From the NCBI GenBank assembly GCA_026075535.2, contig AP026546.1, positions 9,114,001 through 9,178,000 of the forward strand: 64,000 nt of DNA, given 5' to 3'. A program made the position numbers and the translations under genes. Source of the stretch: Tricholoma matsutake. Lineage: Eukaryota > Basidiomycota > Agaricomycetes > Agaricales > Tricholomataceae. Under the pieces are notes generated by a model. It was not told the DNA's origin. It did no database searches and worked only from the letters and a program-made list of their open reading frames with translations. This document shows positions 33,036-43,772 of the stretch, in pieces (positions within the stretch are counted from its first letter, which is position 1; the number at the start of each line of letters is the position of its first letter).

Positions 33036-34040
33036 CTAAGACTCACACACACACATGATACACTGATTAATATATATTAAATCTGATCCTGCTCTGATTG
33101 GATTATAGTCCTTAAATACATTTAATAGTGGTAACCTGTCAACCAAAAAGTTTGCTGGTATTGGGACATTAATCTTTGTTTCTGTGAGATGAAAAGGACT
33201 AACCTGTGAGAGGAAAAGGGACTGACCTGTCATTGTATCCACCAATTTCCAACGTTTGAGGTCCATCAATAAGCATTGTGTCAGCCTCATTCCTGATCTC
33301 TTCATCTGAGATTGCTGGCTCAGATCCAAGGGAGTCTTTGTCATCATCCCTGAATTCTGGCTCTTCCAGTTCTATCCTCCTCCTCTTGCCTTCTCTGATG
33401 GTGAGGTTCTCCTTGAGGGGTCACAGGTTTTGTGCAGTCCTTGGGAGGTCCATGCATGTGAGTGTGTCTTGAGCATGCTGGTATTCCTCATATACCAAAG
33501 CAGAGGTAGAGGGCATGCCTGTGTATGCTTGTGTAGGCAGGCAGCAACAAGGGTCTACCATGGGAATGGAAATATGTTCCTTGAGCATAGACATCTGTAT
33601 GCACTGTTCAAGCGGCAAAGGTGGAATGATGGCACTATTACCATTTATGGTGGTAACCACATGAGAGGCAAGGTGGGACTTTTGGCACTGCTCTTTCTGC
33701 TGCTGCCTGCCCTTGACCTTGTTTCCTCCCTGGCATCTGCAAGAGTGGGAGGATTCTGTATCATTGGAGCCCAAAGGCTACGGTTGTTGCTTGGGTTGCC
33801 ACTTTGGGTTGGCACCCTTGTGTTTTACTGCAGAAAGCTTATTGGCTTGGTTAAGGCCATTGGGCTTGTTAACTGCCATTCACCATGAGGCTTTGGCAAT
33901 GATAGAATTCTTGACATGTTTCAATGTCAAGCCAGAGGTTGAGGTCATGTTAAGGACCATTGCAGATAGGGAGTCTAGGCCGTGGAATTTGTCTGCCATC
34001 TTGGCAATTTCTGGCACAGGGTTTGCAGCTGGGATTTAAT
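33036..34040 (-). pseudogene. Copia-2 gag
   Basis: Minus-strand pieces in order: DSLSAMVLNMTSTSGLTLKH (about 33975), NSIIAKAS, then NQANKLSAVKHKGANPKW (about 33855-33800), a segment seen in basidiomycete copia gag, and a basic stretch CRCQGGNKVKGRQQQKEQ (about 33745-33690) in place of a clear zinc knuckle. Downstream is a low-complexity linker to 33036. Stops separate the pieces. The N-terminus is lost beyond 34040. Confidence 0.6.
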
Positions 34041-34091
34041 AGAAATTGCAGACCTAAATACCATGAAGACCTGTGAGGGTCCATCCACACC

Positions 34092-36000
34092 TGTAATGGA
34101 TACCGCTTACATATGACTTGGCCCCTGGGCCTATCTTAGTCATTTGTTGATAGTTGTTTATGGGGACTACTTTTTACTTACAATGTACATGATATAGCAT
34201 CCAAATAGACTGGATTCTGCTCTGTTAGGTGCAACATAAGTCTCAAGTATTCTAAGCTAGTAACTAACCATTACATTTTTTTGAGCTAACCAGCTATTGG
34301 AAGCTACAAGCTTACCAAATAGAAGTACAAAGTTATTACTTATATTAGATATACTCAACCAGGAAATAAACATAGCAACGTGATGCCTTCGACAACAAGA
34401 CAGATGATGACCACAACCACTACACAACAAGCCCCAACCCAAGCAGAAGGTATGCAACCACCTTCCACCCCTCAAAAATCATCTTGACAACCCAAACAAA
34501 CTGTAGTAGGAGGGTCGAGAGTAGACAAGAGTCCCAGAGTGGACCCTCTAAAGGCAAAGGCACATGAAACCAGACCGAGAATGACAATGCAAGCTCCATC
34601 ATCACCAATACCAGTGCTGACTGTACTTGCTATGCAAAGTACCTAAGCCACAGGGATCCAGTCATCAAGTAGGCAACAGGTGCACGTCCAGCAGGCCGAA
34701 TCCCTTCATCTCAGAACCTCGAGGGGATATGCCACTGCCCTTTCCACTGGCCCTGGCATTTGCATCTTTGAACCAACTACCCAAAACTCCAGAAGCTCAG
34801 ACTGGATGCCAACACCTAACTTCAAATTCCCATTTGCCTTGTATTCCGGAACACTTATGGCCTACCATTGAGACTGCCCATATCAATGCAGATGGGAATG
34901 AAGTGTCACATGGTGAAATCAAGGTTGAAGACCCTATGGAAATGCTCAACTGATCTGAAGGTCTCATATGAGATGAAGGCCCATTCACAAACCAATATCT
35001 ATCCATGAAGATCAGGAACATAGCACACAACCAGATGAGAGGGGTCCCAACCCTTGCAAAGAAAAAGGTAGACCTATCTTCAATGGTCTACAAGAACATT
35101 TACCTCAATATATTCAAGGCCCTCATAGCAAAATGGGTCGTCTCAAAGAAAAGGGATACAATAACGTCAACTCTATCCATAACAAACTTAGAAGACTACA
35201 TGGAACAACGAGCTGAGACCCCTCGATGTCAGCTTAAACATGAACTCAAAGATAGTCAAGTACCCTGGGATATACAACCAGAATACTCCTATGTGGACCC
35301 CGCTGTCGAGAATGTGATTGCCAGTATCAATGCACCTCAGCAAGCAGGGGAATTGAACGACAACTACTGCCGCCGATGCAGCTACTCAACATCACCATGT
35401 TACGTTCAACAAGACACCATCCCCAATGACCTTTCACCAGCCAGAACCAACTGAAGACACAGACTCTACTTGACCTGCTGCACAGGGAACATCCAAAATG
35501 TCCAGACCAATGATTCAAGTACCCCATAGAGCATGAACTCCTATGGCAAGCACCATCGAGGACCAAATCACTTACCAATGTCTTAGAAATGAGGACCTTG
35601 AGATAGCTGGGAACTCATTGTATGATGATCAAGGAATAATGTTCAACAGACATCATCATATCAATATGTTAGACCATTGCTACACATGGATAGCAAGACT
35701 GACCTGACTGTCCAGCAATCCTAGTGGTGACAATGATGGGACAGATGACCAAACTAATGGAAATTGAAGATGACCCCCAGACCCACCATTTGTCCTGCAT
35801 AACTCCTCCCAACACCATAATCCCTATGGTGCAACCGGCAATGGCAGAGGTGGCAGAGGTGACGATGGTGAACCTCCCAATGGTGGAGGAGGTTTGACTC
35901 TGGAGGAGATCACCCCAATTGACTGAATAATTGATGCCCTTTACATAGGGGTTATTCTATGCCACCCACAGATCGAGCCAGGTTACACACACCTGGTGTA
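34092..36000 (+). mobile_element. 5' fragment of a Gypsy-A relative (LTR and gag N-terminus)
   Basis: 34092-34275 is a divergent copy of the Gypsy-A LTR on the opposite strand (TGTAATGG...CCATTACA). The internal sequence follows exactly as in Gypsy-A: the TTTTTTTGAGCTAACC leader, the Gln/Pro/Thr-rich N-terminus (34380-34690), KKKVDLSSMVYKNIYLNIFK (35056-35118), NLEDYMEQRAETPRCQLKHE (35188-35250), and LCHPQIEPGY near 35960. It is truncated near 36000. It supplies the uninterrupted reference that reveals the insert at 21123-22309. Confidence 0.7.
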
Positions 36001-36606
36001 CATGCCCAGTCAATGCCCACTGTCATCTCATCATCAATGTCCACCATCATCATCCAACATCATCATCAATGCCCACCATCCTTGTCAACACTCACTGTTC
36101 CCAACCCTTGTCACTGTTCACCAGCACCCTGTCACTGTCCCCAACAAGCTCATGCCTGCTCAGCCTGTTTGCACACTGCCCACTGCCCTTGTCACTGTCC
36201 CCAACACCCCATCATGTCCCCTGCACCACATGAGCCCTGGACCCATCCAAATTGTAACTCAGTGTTCTTAATGCATAAAGTTATTTTTGGTTGCCACACC
36301 CATGTCTACCTTGCCACACACACACACACACCAGTCAATTTTTTGGAAGTATGAGAGAGTGTAAGAGTGTCTCTTACATCACCAAGCCTTATCTACATCT
36401 GCACTCATTATCACATGTTATTCAAATAGTATATAGTCTACACTTTGAGTACTTGTATTGTAGCTTAGTTTCCTCCCCCAAAATATACTGAGTTCCTAAC
36501 ATGTTTCAGTCTCCTTGAGTGTTGGAAGCTCCAGCTGCCTTCCACTAAGTTCATCTGCTGATCTATGTGTAGTTTTAGAAGGCATGGGGACTTTGACATC
36601 TAAGTC
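36001..36606. other. Low-complexity spacer, minisatellite and CA repeat
   Basis: Holds CATCATCAATGYCCACC repeats (36030-36080), a degenerate CTTGTCACTGTCCCCAAC minisatellite (36085-36205) and a short CA microsatellite (about 36317-36333). The frames over 35959-36354 exist only because the repeats lack stops. Its final 8 bases, TCTAAGTC, are the left target duplication of element D. Confidence 0.55.
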
Positions 36607-37464
36607 CAAGGGGCTGTGAGAACTTTATTTATCCATACAAAGCCAATGTAGGTGGGGGGGTGGGGTGTCCTTGATCATTGAATTATGAAATTTTGTACCT
36701 AAAGTGGGGGGGGGGGAGAGTGGTCTCAGAACCTGGTGTCAACTGAAAAAGGTGCCTTATGCAAGCTTTCACAGCTTTCATGTCTCGTTTATCTATGTAC
36801 AATGCATGTTTTGGCCACCAGTTTACAGCCATTGTTATCTTGGCTCAACACTTCTTGTCCATTGTCCTCACCATAGCCATATATTGATATATTGAAATAC
36901 ATTCATTATGCATTCCCACCTTCCATCCATGATGATCCCTTGCTTTTTATGGCACCTCAGACAATTCAAGTGTTTGCACTTTTGGAGATGAGAAGGCTTG
37001 GTCTCAGAGATGCCAGTCAGGCTATGTCTCCATCAACCCTCAGTGTTCCTCTTCTTCTGCTGCTGGTGATGATGAACCTGAAAATACTGAGCCAAAAACA
37101 CCCTGGTCAAAACATTGCTGAAGAATTTGAGAAGACATCTACAATCACACAGGATGAGAAGATTCATCTTAAAATTGAGAAGGGAGAGCTTGATCATCAG
37201 CCAGCAAAGTGCACAGCTAAAAAAAAGGGCTGTGGGTGACTTGGATGATGTTCCTCGGTGCAAGAAAGCTCAAAAATAGTTGTATTTACACTCCCCAATG
37301 TCTAGTTATGCCTATTCTATCAATACATAATCATAATTTCTAACTGACTTGAGGGGGGGGGGGTTGTCTCAGATATCAACTGGGGTGGGGGTGGTCAGCC
37401 AAACTTCTGGCATTTTGGAAAAAAGGGGCATTGTCTGAAGAAATAAAGTTCTCACAGCCCCTTG
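36607..37464. mobile_element. Non-autonomous hAT-like element D
   Basis: Terminal inverted repeats CAAGGGGCTGTGAGAACTTT (36607; reverse complement at 37464) and a perfect 8-bp duplication TCTAAGTC at 36599-36606 and 37465-37472. It is 858 bp with G-rich runs (GGGGGGGGG near 36710 and 37355). A 115-codon frame (36892-37239) with a Lys/Glu-rich end matches nothing I know, and no transposase motif is present. Confidence 0.85.
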
Positions 37465-37837
37465 TCTAAGTCAATAAGTTTATTCTTTGTCTGTTTTTAT
37501 TGTTATTATTGATATTTTTCTCTTTCTAGGATCTGATTCAATTTCATTGCATGACAGCCCCAATGCTGCCCCCTTTGGTTGGAGACAAACTACACCCATG
37601 CTACCCCCCTCCTCCCTTCCAAATGGGATGTGAGGCCAATCTGTTGGTTTAGAAAGGTACAGAGGCATGTTGATAGGCAATGCCATGGGTACTCCCATGG
37701 GTACCCAGAGCTCTACCAATACCCATACCTGCATGGGGATTAACCTGTCAACCCACAGGTTGACACCCAGTGGGTGTCAATTCCCACACAGGTCTCATAG
37801 CCCTCCAAGTATATAAATTATATGAATTGATTCTGTC

Positions 37838-38944
37838 TAGTGTTAAATGGTCCAGTCCATAAGACTGAAAAAAGACCAGAACCATAACTGAACTTAACTG
37901 CAAGAGACTGAACCATCAGCCTTGGTCCATCCAAAATGGCCTGTGGTCCAGTTTGCAGTTGATACTGATTTAAAATACTTAAAAACTGATGCAAAACTCA
38001 ACTGGTCTCAACTGGTCTTTCATACCCACAAATAACTATGTATTCATCTACCTAACATTACTTAAACATCATAAGAACAAGAGGGGGGATGCAAGAATAA
38101 GTGGGGGGGTCTGGGTTTATGTATCTTTGAAGTGGTTGTACATGTTTGTTTGTAATTACAAACAGTCAGGCAACATCAATGTTGCATCAACTGTGCTGTG
38201 TCACCACCCTGGTCCACAACCACAGCCATGCAAACCAACAAACACAAAGCAGAGGGCCAAAACAACAAACTAGCGTCATTTGGGCCCCCTAGGGTATGTT
38301 TTTAAAGTTTACTTCTTCTTTCTTTTACTAACTACTTGTTTTTCTTCATTATTAGGTTTTTGCATCTTGATAATGACATTGCCCACCCACCAAATGATGC
38401 ACACAAGCTTGGCACTGCTACTGTGAGCCTCTGCTTGCAGGGTGGCAATGGGCCCTTTCCTGGACAAGGATGACTGCCAATGATAAATAGCAGGGATAAC
38501 AAGGACAACAAATCAGGGGGGACAACAACAAATCAGGGGGACAACAACAACAAATCAGGGGGACAACAACAACAAATTGTGGGGACAACAAAGACAACAA
38601 ATTGCAGGAATGACAAAGACGACAAACTGCAGGGATGATGATGACAAATCAAAGGGACAACAAATAGTGGGGAAAGGGACGATGGCAAGCATGAACAAGG
38701 CAATGACCCCCCTCACTACAAATGCGATGGTGAGGCTATTTTTCTTATCACATCCTTTTTCTTTTTCTTTTTCTTTCAGTTTCTTACCAACTGCTCGCAG
38801 AGTGTAAATATAATTAGTTTTATTTACTATATAATATAATTTAGCTCAAAAAACAGCCTGAAGACTGGTTAAAACTGGTCTTTATGGGTTGCAGTCTTGC
38901 CATTTTGAGTGTTGGTTTGGACTGAACTGGACCCTTAAACACTA
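37838..38944 (+). mobile_element. Non-autonomous hAT-like element B2, nested in A2
   Basis: Ends TAGTGTTAAATGGTCCAG (37838) and the reverse complement at 38944 (TAGTGTTTAAGGGTCCAG). Flanks ATTCTGTC (37830-37837) and ATTCTATC (38945-38952) are an 8-bp duplication with one mismatch. It contains an AACAACAACAAATCAGGGGG minisatellite (38515-38660), two palindromes (38420, 38789) and one plus-strand intron-like segment (38294-38355), so its internal block is inverted relative to B1. Confidence 0.8.
38294..38355 (+). other. Intron-like segment in hAT B2
   Basis: Donor GTATGTTTTTAAAG after GGGCCCCCTAGG, branch site TTTTACTAACTAC, acceptor TTCATTATTAG, 62 bp. Confidence 0.6.
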
Positions 38945-39235
38945 ATTCTATCTAAACCAACTAATTTAATTGTACCCCCACATCGTGTTTTCAAGTGAGA
39001 GGGGGGTGGCGGTCATGACTTCATGTAAGTAACATTAGTTAGTAGGAATACAAAAGAGAAGACAAGAAAAATAATAAACTTATGGCCCAAAAGATGTTGT
39101 CGATGTCTCTTGGGCCCTGTATGCCACCATTTCCACCCCGCAAGCAGAGGCTCATGACAGTGGTTTGGGATGCTGTCATGCTGATGGTGGTGGTGGTAGT
39201 GGCCATTGTCATAGTCATTAATTAGTACCAAAAAC

Positions 39236-39281
39236 CTTTTGTCAGTAATGATAAAATGAAAAGACAAAGAAAAAAACATAC
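39236..39281 (-). other. Intron-like segment in hAT A2
   Basis: On minus: donor GTATGTTTTTTTC, branch ATTACTGACAAA, acceptor AAAAG, 46 bp. The following exon-like bases (GTTTTTGG) match those after the 38355 acceptor. Confidence 0.45.
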
Positions 39282-39733
39282 CTATGGCCATCTCTTGGGC
39301 CCTTTTTCTGCTGTTGTTCCCTGGCCCCGTCATCCTGCCCTCACATCTGTTGTCCCTTGTTGTTGCCTACCAACACCTGTGATCCACCCTATGAGCAGTT
39401 GCTCACAGGGCTGGGCAGGTGCTGGGTCACCCATCACCATTTTCATCAACTGGCAGTGCTTGCATTGGTGTCGCTGGTGGTGTCATCCCTGTTCCCTCAT
39501 CATTGCCATCACCCTCCCTGTCCCATTCCTATTGTCCCTTGTCATTGGGGTGCTGGTGCTGGTGTGTGTTGGGTTGTCCCCTTGTTCATTCCCTGTCATT
39601 TTCTGTTCCTCATCATTGGGTGTTGGTTTGCCAGTTGGTCATTACCCTGCCATCCATCACCCTGTGAGCAGGGGCTCACAGCAGTGGGGTAGGGTGGAGT
39701 AATGGGGTCCCATTGCTACAAGATGCTTATAAC

Positions 39734-39789
39734 CTAAAAATGAAATCAAAGTAGTTAGTAAAAAGAAGAAAAAGAAAGAAAAAATTTAC
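39734..39789 (-). other. Intron-like segment in hAT A2
   Basis: On minus: donor GTAAATTTTTT after GGGCCCCAG, branch TTTACTAACTAC, acceptor CATTTTTAG, 56 bp; the counterpart of 1420-1475. Confidence 0.6.
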
Positions 39790-40276
39790 CTGGGGCCCAA
39801 ATGCCATACATTGGTGTTTGGGCCCATTTTCTGTCCATTGGCCATGGCTGTGTTTGGCATGTTGAGAGGCATGGGAGTGGGGCAGTGAGTGTTGAAGGAG
39901 CAGGTGATCGCGGTGGTAGGTGGATGATGGACAATGGAGGTGTTGATGATACTGTGACAAAGTACAAAGGTAGGTAAATAATGCATCAACAATCAACAAA
40001 GACATGATGTGCACACAAGACCAAATGGTCAGTGCACCTGGGGGTATAAAAGCCTCCCATTTCCCCTTCTAAGATGGGCTCGTCCCACTTTTTATTTGTT
40101 AATAAGTAGATATATAGTTGTACATCATGTAATTTACTATGTATGTATTTTAGATTTTGCTCTTGTCCTCCCTCTTGGTGAGGGGTAGGCATGGGTTATG
40201 GGTCATGGAAATTATGACCCATACTCATACCTGTGCCTACCTGTACCTGTAACCTGTGCTATAGCCTACATGTTGA

Positions 40277-41119
40277 GAGACCCATTGGGTGGGATTCATG
40301 CCCATCATCTCACATCACAATAACCCCCCAAAACTCCAGAAACAGGTATGTACACAACACACACTGCCCAGAGGTGAAAACCATGACCCATTACCCTCTC
40401 CCATCACTGTGAGTATGATGAGTGGATGATGGGAGCAGCCTACAACACCAGGGGAATAAGACACAAGAAAGACAAGATGCAAGATGCAAGGGACCAAACA
40501 CCAGGATGATGAGATGCACATGGGATGAGACACCAGGGGGACAAGATGCAAGGGGGACAAGATGCAAGGGGGACAAGATGCAAGGGGGACAAGATGCAAG
40601 GGGGACAAGATGCACAGAGGACAAGATGCAAGGGGGACAAGATGCACAGAGGACAAGATGCATGGGGGACAAGATGCATGGGGTGGACAAGATGTAAGGG
40701 AGATGAGACACAAGGGAGGGGATGTGGGGGGATGGTATGTGAGGGAGGTGAGAGGTGAGGGAGACAAGACAAGAGGAGGGGGGATGAGATGTGAAGAGAC
40801 AAGAGATGAGGTGCAAGGGAGGGGAGGGGGACCAGGCATGAGGGAGATTAGAAGTGAGGGAGACGATGATGAGGGACATGTCATGCTTTGTCAAGTGGTC
40901 TGAATATGCCTGTATGTGCAGTTCTCATTATTACTGCCTACACTGGCATACCAAACCTACATACTAGACAATGGATGGCACTGGATGAATCAATATAGAT
41001 GAATATCAAGCACAAATCAAGTGTCCATATTATTTATTTACACCAGAAAGATATGACTTGAGAGGCATGATATATTATGCGGCAGATCATTTCACTGCAC
41101 TGGTCATCATGAGTTCAGG
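40277..41119. other. Spacer with a 16-bp minisatellite
   Basis: 40535-40700 holds about ten head-to-tail copies of a 16-base unit, GGGGGACAAGATGCAA, with variants (GATGCACA, GATGCATG). Beyond it, to about 40870, is degenerate GAGGGAGATGAGA sequence. The frames here on both strands, up to 189 codons, are consequences of the repeat. The rest (40277-40530 and 40880-41111) shows nothing recognisable. AGTTCAGG (41112-41119) is the left target duplication of element E. Confidence 0.7.
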
Positions 41120-41440
41120 GAGGTCTTTACTGTGCCCCACATATTCCAAGCCAGTCCACACAGAATTTGGTGGACTCCACACAGACTAGCTCAGACTGGA
41201 CCCACTCAATTGGCTCAATTGTCCTGTATATTGCTTGGACTCCTAGAGAGTCCACATGGACTTTTGTGGACTCTGAGCTATTTTTGGACTTTTACTTGGA
41301 GTGCACATGGACTTTGTCTGAGCAACATCAATTTACTTGGACTCAGACAGACTCGGACAGATACATGTCTGAGTTGAGTCCGAGTCGAGTCCATGGATGC
41401 ACAACAGAGGCTTAGCTGACTACAGAAAAATTATGTATTA

Positions 41441-41511
41441 AAGTAGAATCAAACCCCAAGCCTTGTCACTAAGCATAAATAGTGCAGTTAACCACTACAC
41501 CACAGAGCCAT
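41441..41511 (-). other. tRNA-derived (SINE-like) sequence, Pol III boxes
   Basis: On minus, TGGTGTAGTGGTTA resembles the tRNA box A and GGGGTTTGATTC, about 38 bases on, resembles box B. There is no matching 3' acceptor strand, so it is a relic or SINE head and not a working tRNA. Confidence 0.5.
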
Positions 41512-41771
41512 TGTCAGTAAGTGCAAACAATTGCATTATCTAACTGTATTTAAATCACGTGACTCATGTGCAAGTTCAAGACGCGTCAACAATCATTGTT
41601 GATGTTGATCACCATCACCCTTGACACTGCTGCCTCCCACCTCCCTCTACCACCACCACCACCCAGTCAGCCCCTGCCTCCAACACCTCTTGCACCAACA
41701 GCATCAAACAGCAAACTAGCCAAGCCAATGCAACAGGACCCAATGAGCCGAGCCGACACAATGGGCCCCTA

Positions 41772-41833
41772 GTAAGTGTTTTTTTTTGCTTTTTGTTTTA
41801 TCAATCAACTAATTGTATTTTATTGCTTTTTAG
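41772..41833 (+). other. Intron-like segment in element E
   Basis: Donor GTAAGTGTTTTTT after GGGCCCCTA, branch ATCAACTAATTG, acceptor TTGCTTTTTAG, 62 bp. Joining the flanks gives TAG at the junction in the frame of the preceding 68-codon stretch, so coding use is doubtful. Confidence 0.55.
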
Positions 41834-41997
41834 GTTGTATTCTACTGGGGATGACCTGCCACAATGAGAAATGTACAACCCATCCCCACTCCCACCCAAT
41901 CCCCTCCTCCCCATTCAAACAGGATGTGAGGCTGTTGACACGGGCTAGGAGGGTGCCCAGGGATGCCAGGAGACCCCAGAAGGGGGATACCTGCCTA

Positions 41998-42085
41998 GTA
42001 AGCACCCACCAACCTCCGTAATCATTCCACATTGCACTGACGTGCCCAAACCCCACCCCCCCCCAACCCCCAAAAAAAAATACAG
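41998..42085 (+). other. Intron-like segment in element E
   Basis: Donor GTAAGC, a CACTGACG branch-like site, acceptor AATACAG, 88 bp. After it a frame stays open to about 42279 and reads the two palindromes as SNCSWG and SNCLWG. Confidence 0.4.
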
Positions 42086-42461
42086 AACCCCAAATGGAGG
42101 ACGATGGCAATGAACGACAACAAGCCACCCACCCCCAGCCTCATGAGCAACTGCTCATGGGGTGGAATGTGGGTGGAACAACGCCCAGATGCAGGGAAAG
42201 GAGATGATGACAATGCACCACCTGCCCCCACCCTCACAAGCAACTGCTTGTGGGGTCGTGGGGTGGGGTTTTTTTTTTAATCTATAGTTTGTAATGTAGT
42301 TATTATTAGTTTTTTTTGCATTTCTTTGATTGTATTGTATACTCCCTCACATCTAATGCGAGGGATGCAGTTAACAAAAATTATATGTTCAATTTTTGAG
42401 AGATAAATACTTGAGTTTGAGTTTGAGTGTCATAAATAAACTACGTATTACTAACAAATAA

Positions 42462-42550
42462 TTCTCCTGTGGCTCAACTGGTTGATCACATGTGTTTAGT
42501 TTGTTGTGTGATGACTTGGAGGTCTTGGGTTCAATCCTTGCTCTGCACAC
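42462..42550 (+). other. tRNA-derived (SINE-like) sequence, Pol III boxes
   Basis: TGGCTCAACTGGTTGA (box A type) and GGGTTCAATCC (box B type) lie about 50 bases apart. No acceptor stem closes it. It is placed near the opposite end of element E from 41441-41511 and in the opposite orientation. Confidence 0.5.
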
Positions 42551-42709
42551 CTATATTTTGTAGGCACAACTTTCATAAAGTCTGAAAAGCTTTGGAACTT
42601 GTAAGATATCAAATTGACCCAGATTCTGCATACAGACTAGCTCAGACTCCACACAGTCCGTGCAGAGTCTGCTAGGACATGTGGGGCACTGTAAATTACT
42701 GGGTTCAGG

Positions 42710-43509
42710 TATGGTATCATGATGGGTTGATGACAGGTCAGTCCTTAGTCTATGAAAACATGGCGCTGAACCTGATACCACATGAAAATGTGATTATTGG
42801 GATCTACCTGTGTTCCACTTGAACAGAACTCAGACATGCCATGTGCAGCAGTGGCCCATTAGTGCAAGTGTAGATAGCCCAGGGTTTGCTGATTCAGATA
42901 TAATGCATCAAAGTGGTCATTATGGCTGCTGCTCTAGAAGCCTGCACATCCAGTCCAAACAAAAATATGGGTCTTAAAAGACCAATTTAAGGCATCCAAA
43001 CAAAATTTTGGATTTTTCCAAGCCTGATAGGAAGTCTGAACAAGTTTTGAAAATTTTTTGCAGGCTTAGTTTTATCTGAACCAAAACACCAAAGCTTTGA
43101 AAATTTTGTGAACATATATGGCCTGAATTTTTTTCCCCATTGGGGGTCCTCATCCTCCCTTTCCACCAATATTGTCACTCACTGATACTTCAAAGATATG
43201 ACCCATGTGTGTATTTCTAGTTGTTCCCCAGCTGGCAACTCAGTTCGATCTTTTGCCATTTGGATTATTGTAACACTGGCAGACTTCAGGTCAATAGGAT
43301 TTAGTTACAGAGGCTTCATAGCTGGTCGGTGTGCTTTTATCTTGACTGATGATTCTGGACAGAGTTACCAGGTGCTAGGATTGTTAGGGATTTAACATTA
43401 TTTAGATCATGTTCAGAACCACAAATGGATTTCTTCTTTCACATACATTTTGCAAATTCTGGTGATCAGATCAGTCGGAATTGGAAAAGTGTGATGAGAT
43501 GCAGTCTTG
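42710..43509. other. Spacer without a recognised gene
   Basis: AT-rich, with A/T-run blocks (TTTGAAAATTTT twice, near 43036 and 43096). It may contain the left end of the Harbinger element, but no terminal repeat pair with the 60.5-61 kb side could be found by eye. Confidence 0.35.
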
Positions 43510-43690
43510 TATGTGTAACATACACAAGATATGTCAGATCACGTAGAATATATGTGCACTTGCATAGATACGTACACTCACATACAAGATACATGCACTC
43601 GCATACAAGATACATACACTCAAATGAGGCTCAAGATACATGTACTTGTGCAGCACAAGACACATCTAGTGACCTGCACAAGATAACATT
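43510..43690. repeat. CATACAAGATACATGCACT-type minisatellite
   Basis: About five imperfect copies of a roughly 21-bp unit (ACTCGCATACAAGATACATG). It makes the N-terminal half of the long frame starting at 43425 a low-complexity Tyr/His/Ser run. Confidence 0.6.
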
Positions 43691-43772
43691 GTTTGCCTCA
43701 ATGGGACATCTGCTTAGGCACTCCTGTCTATATAGTGCACAAGATATGTTGTTTGCTGTTTTATCTTCTATG

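Larger units (their letters stand above)
28511..34091 (-). mobile_element. Copia-2: Ty1/copia element, 5'-truncated
   Basis: Minus-strand element with 3' LTR (28511-28851), polypurine tract, RNase H, RT, integrase, protease and gag up to about 34040, where a Gypsy-A relative begins. The 5' LTR is missing. Element C (32017-33034) is inserted between protease and gag. All domains are present in copia order but degraded. Confidence 0.75.
37674..40268 (-). mobile_element. Non-autonomous hAT-like element A2
   Basis: Ends TAGGCAATGCCA (37674) and TGCTATAGCCTA (40268) match A1. CATGTTGA at 37666-37673 and 40269-40276 is a perfect 8-bp duplication. It carries element B2 (37838-38944); without it the length is about 1.49 kb, close to A1. 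As in A1 the right half has minus-strand intron-like segments (39236-39281 and 39734-39789) and palindromes (39137, 39389, 39660), and the subterminal CCCATACCCATACCTG is shared. Confidence 0.85.
41120..42701 (+). mobile_element. Non-autonomous hAT-like element E
   Basis: The left end GAGGTCTTTACTGTGCCCCA (41120) and the reverse complement of the right end (CAGTAATTTACAGTGCCCCA, 42701) are similar over about 27 bp (CCCCACAT shared) and then by GACTAGCTCAGACT. AGTTCAGG (41112-41119) and GGTTCAGG (42702-42709) are an 8-bp duplication with one mismatch. The interior has intron-like segments on plus (41772-41833 and 41998-42085), two palindromes (near 42140 and 42232) and two tRNA-like stretches. 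The strand given is that of the introns. Confidence 0.65.

Noticed and set aside
40535..40700. CRISPR-like array
   Set aside because: Units are 16 bp, directly adjacent and without unique spacers; the sequence is eukaryotic.
40315..40903. Overlapping frames of 77-189 codons on both strands
   Set aside because: Produced by the 16-bp minisatellite and its degenerate extension; periodic Ser/His/Cys or Arg/Gly/Asp runs only.
41566..42279. Three-exon protein gene in element E
   Set aside because: Splicing at 41772-41833 creates TAG at the junction in the preceding frame, and composition is low-complexity; kept only as intron-like segments.
41441..42550. Functional tRNA genes
   Set aside because: Box A and B are recognisable but no acceptor stem or proper anticodon arm can be formed.
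43425..43772. N-terminal half of the 251-codon frame as part of a gene
   Set aside because: It reads through a 21-bp minisatellite; family similarity starts only after the ATG at 43773.
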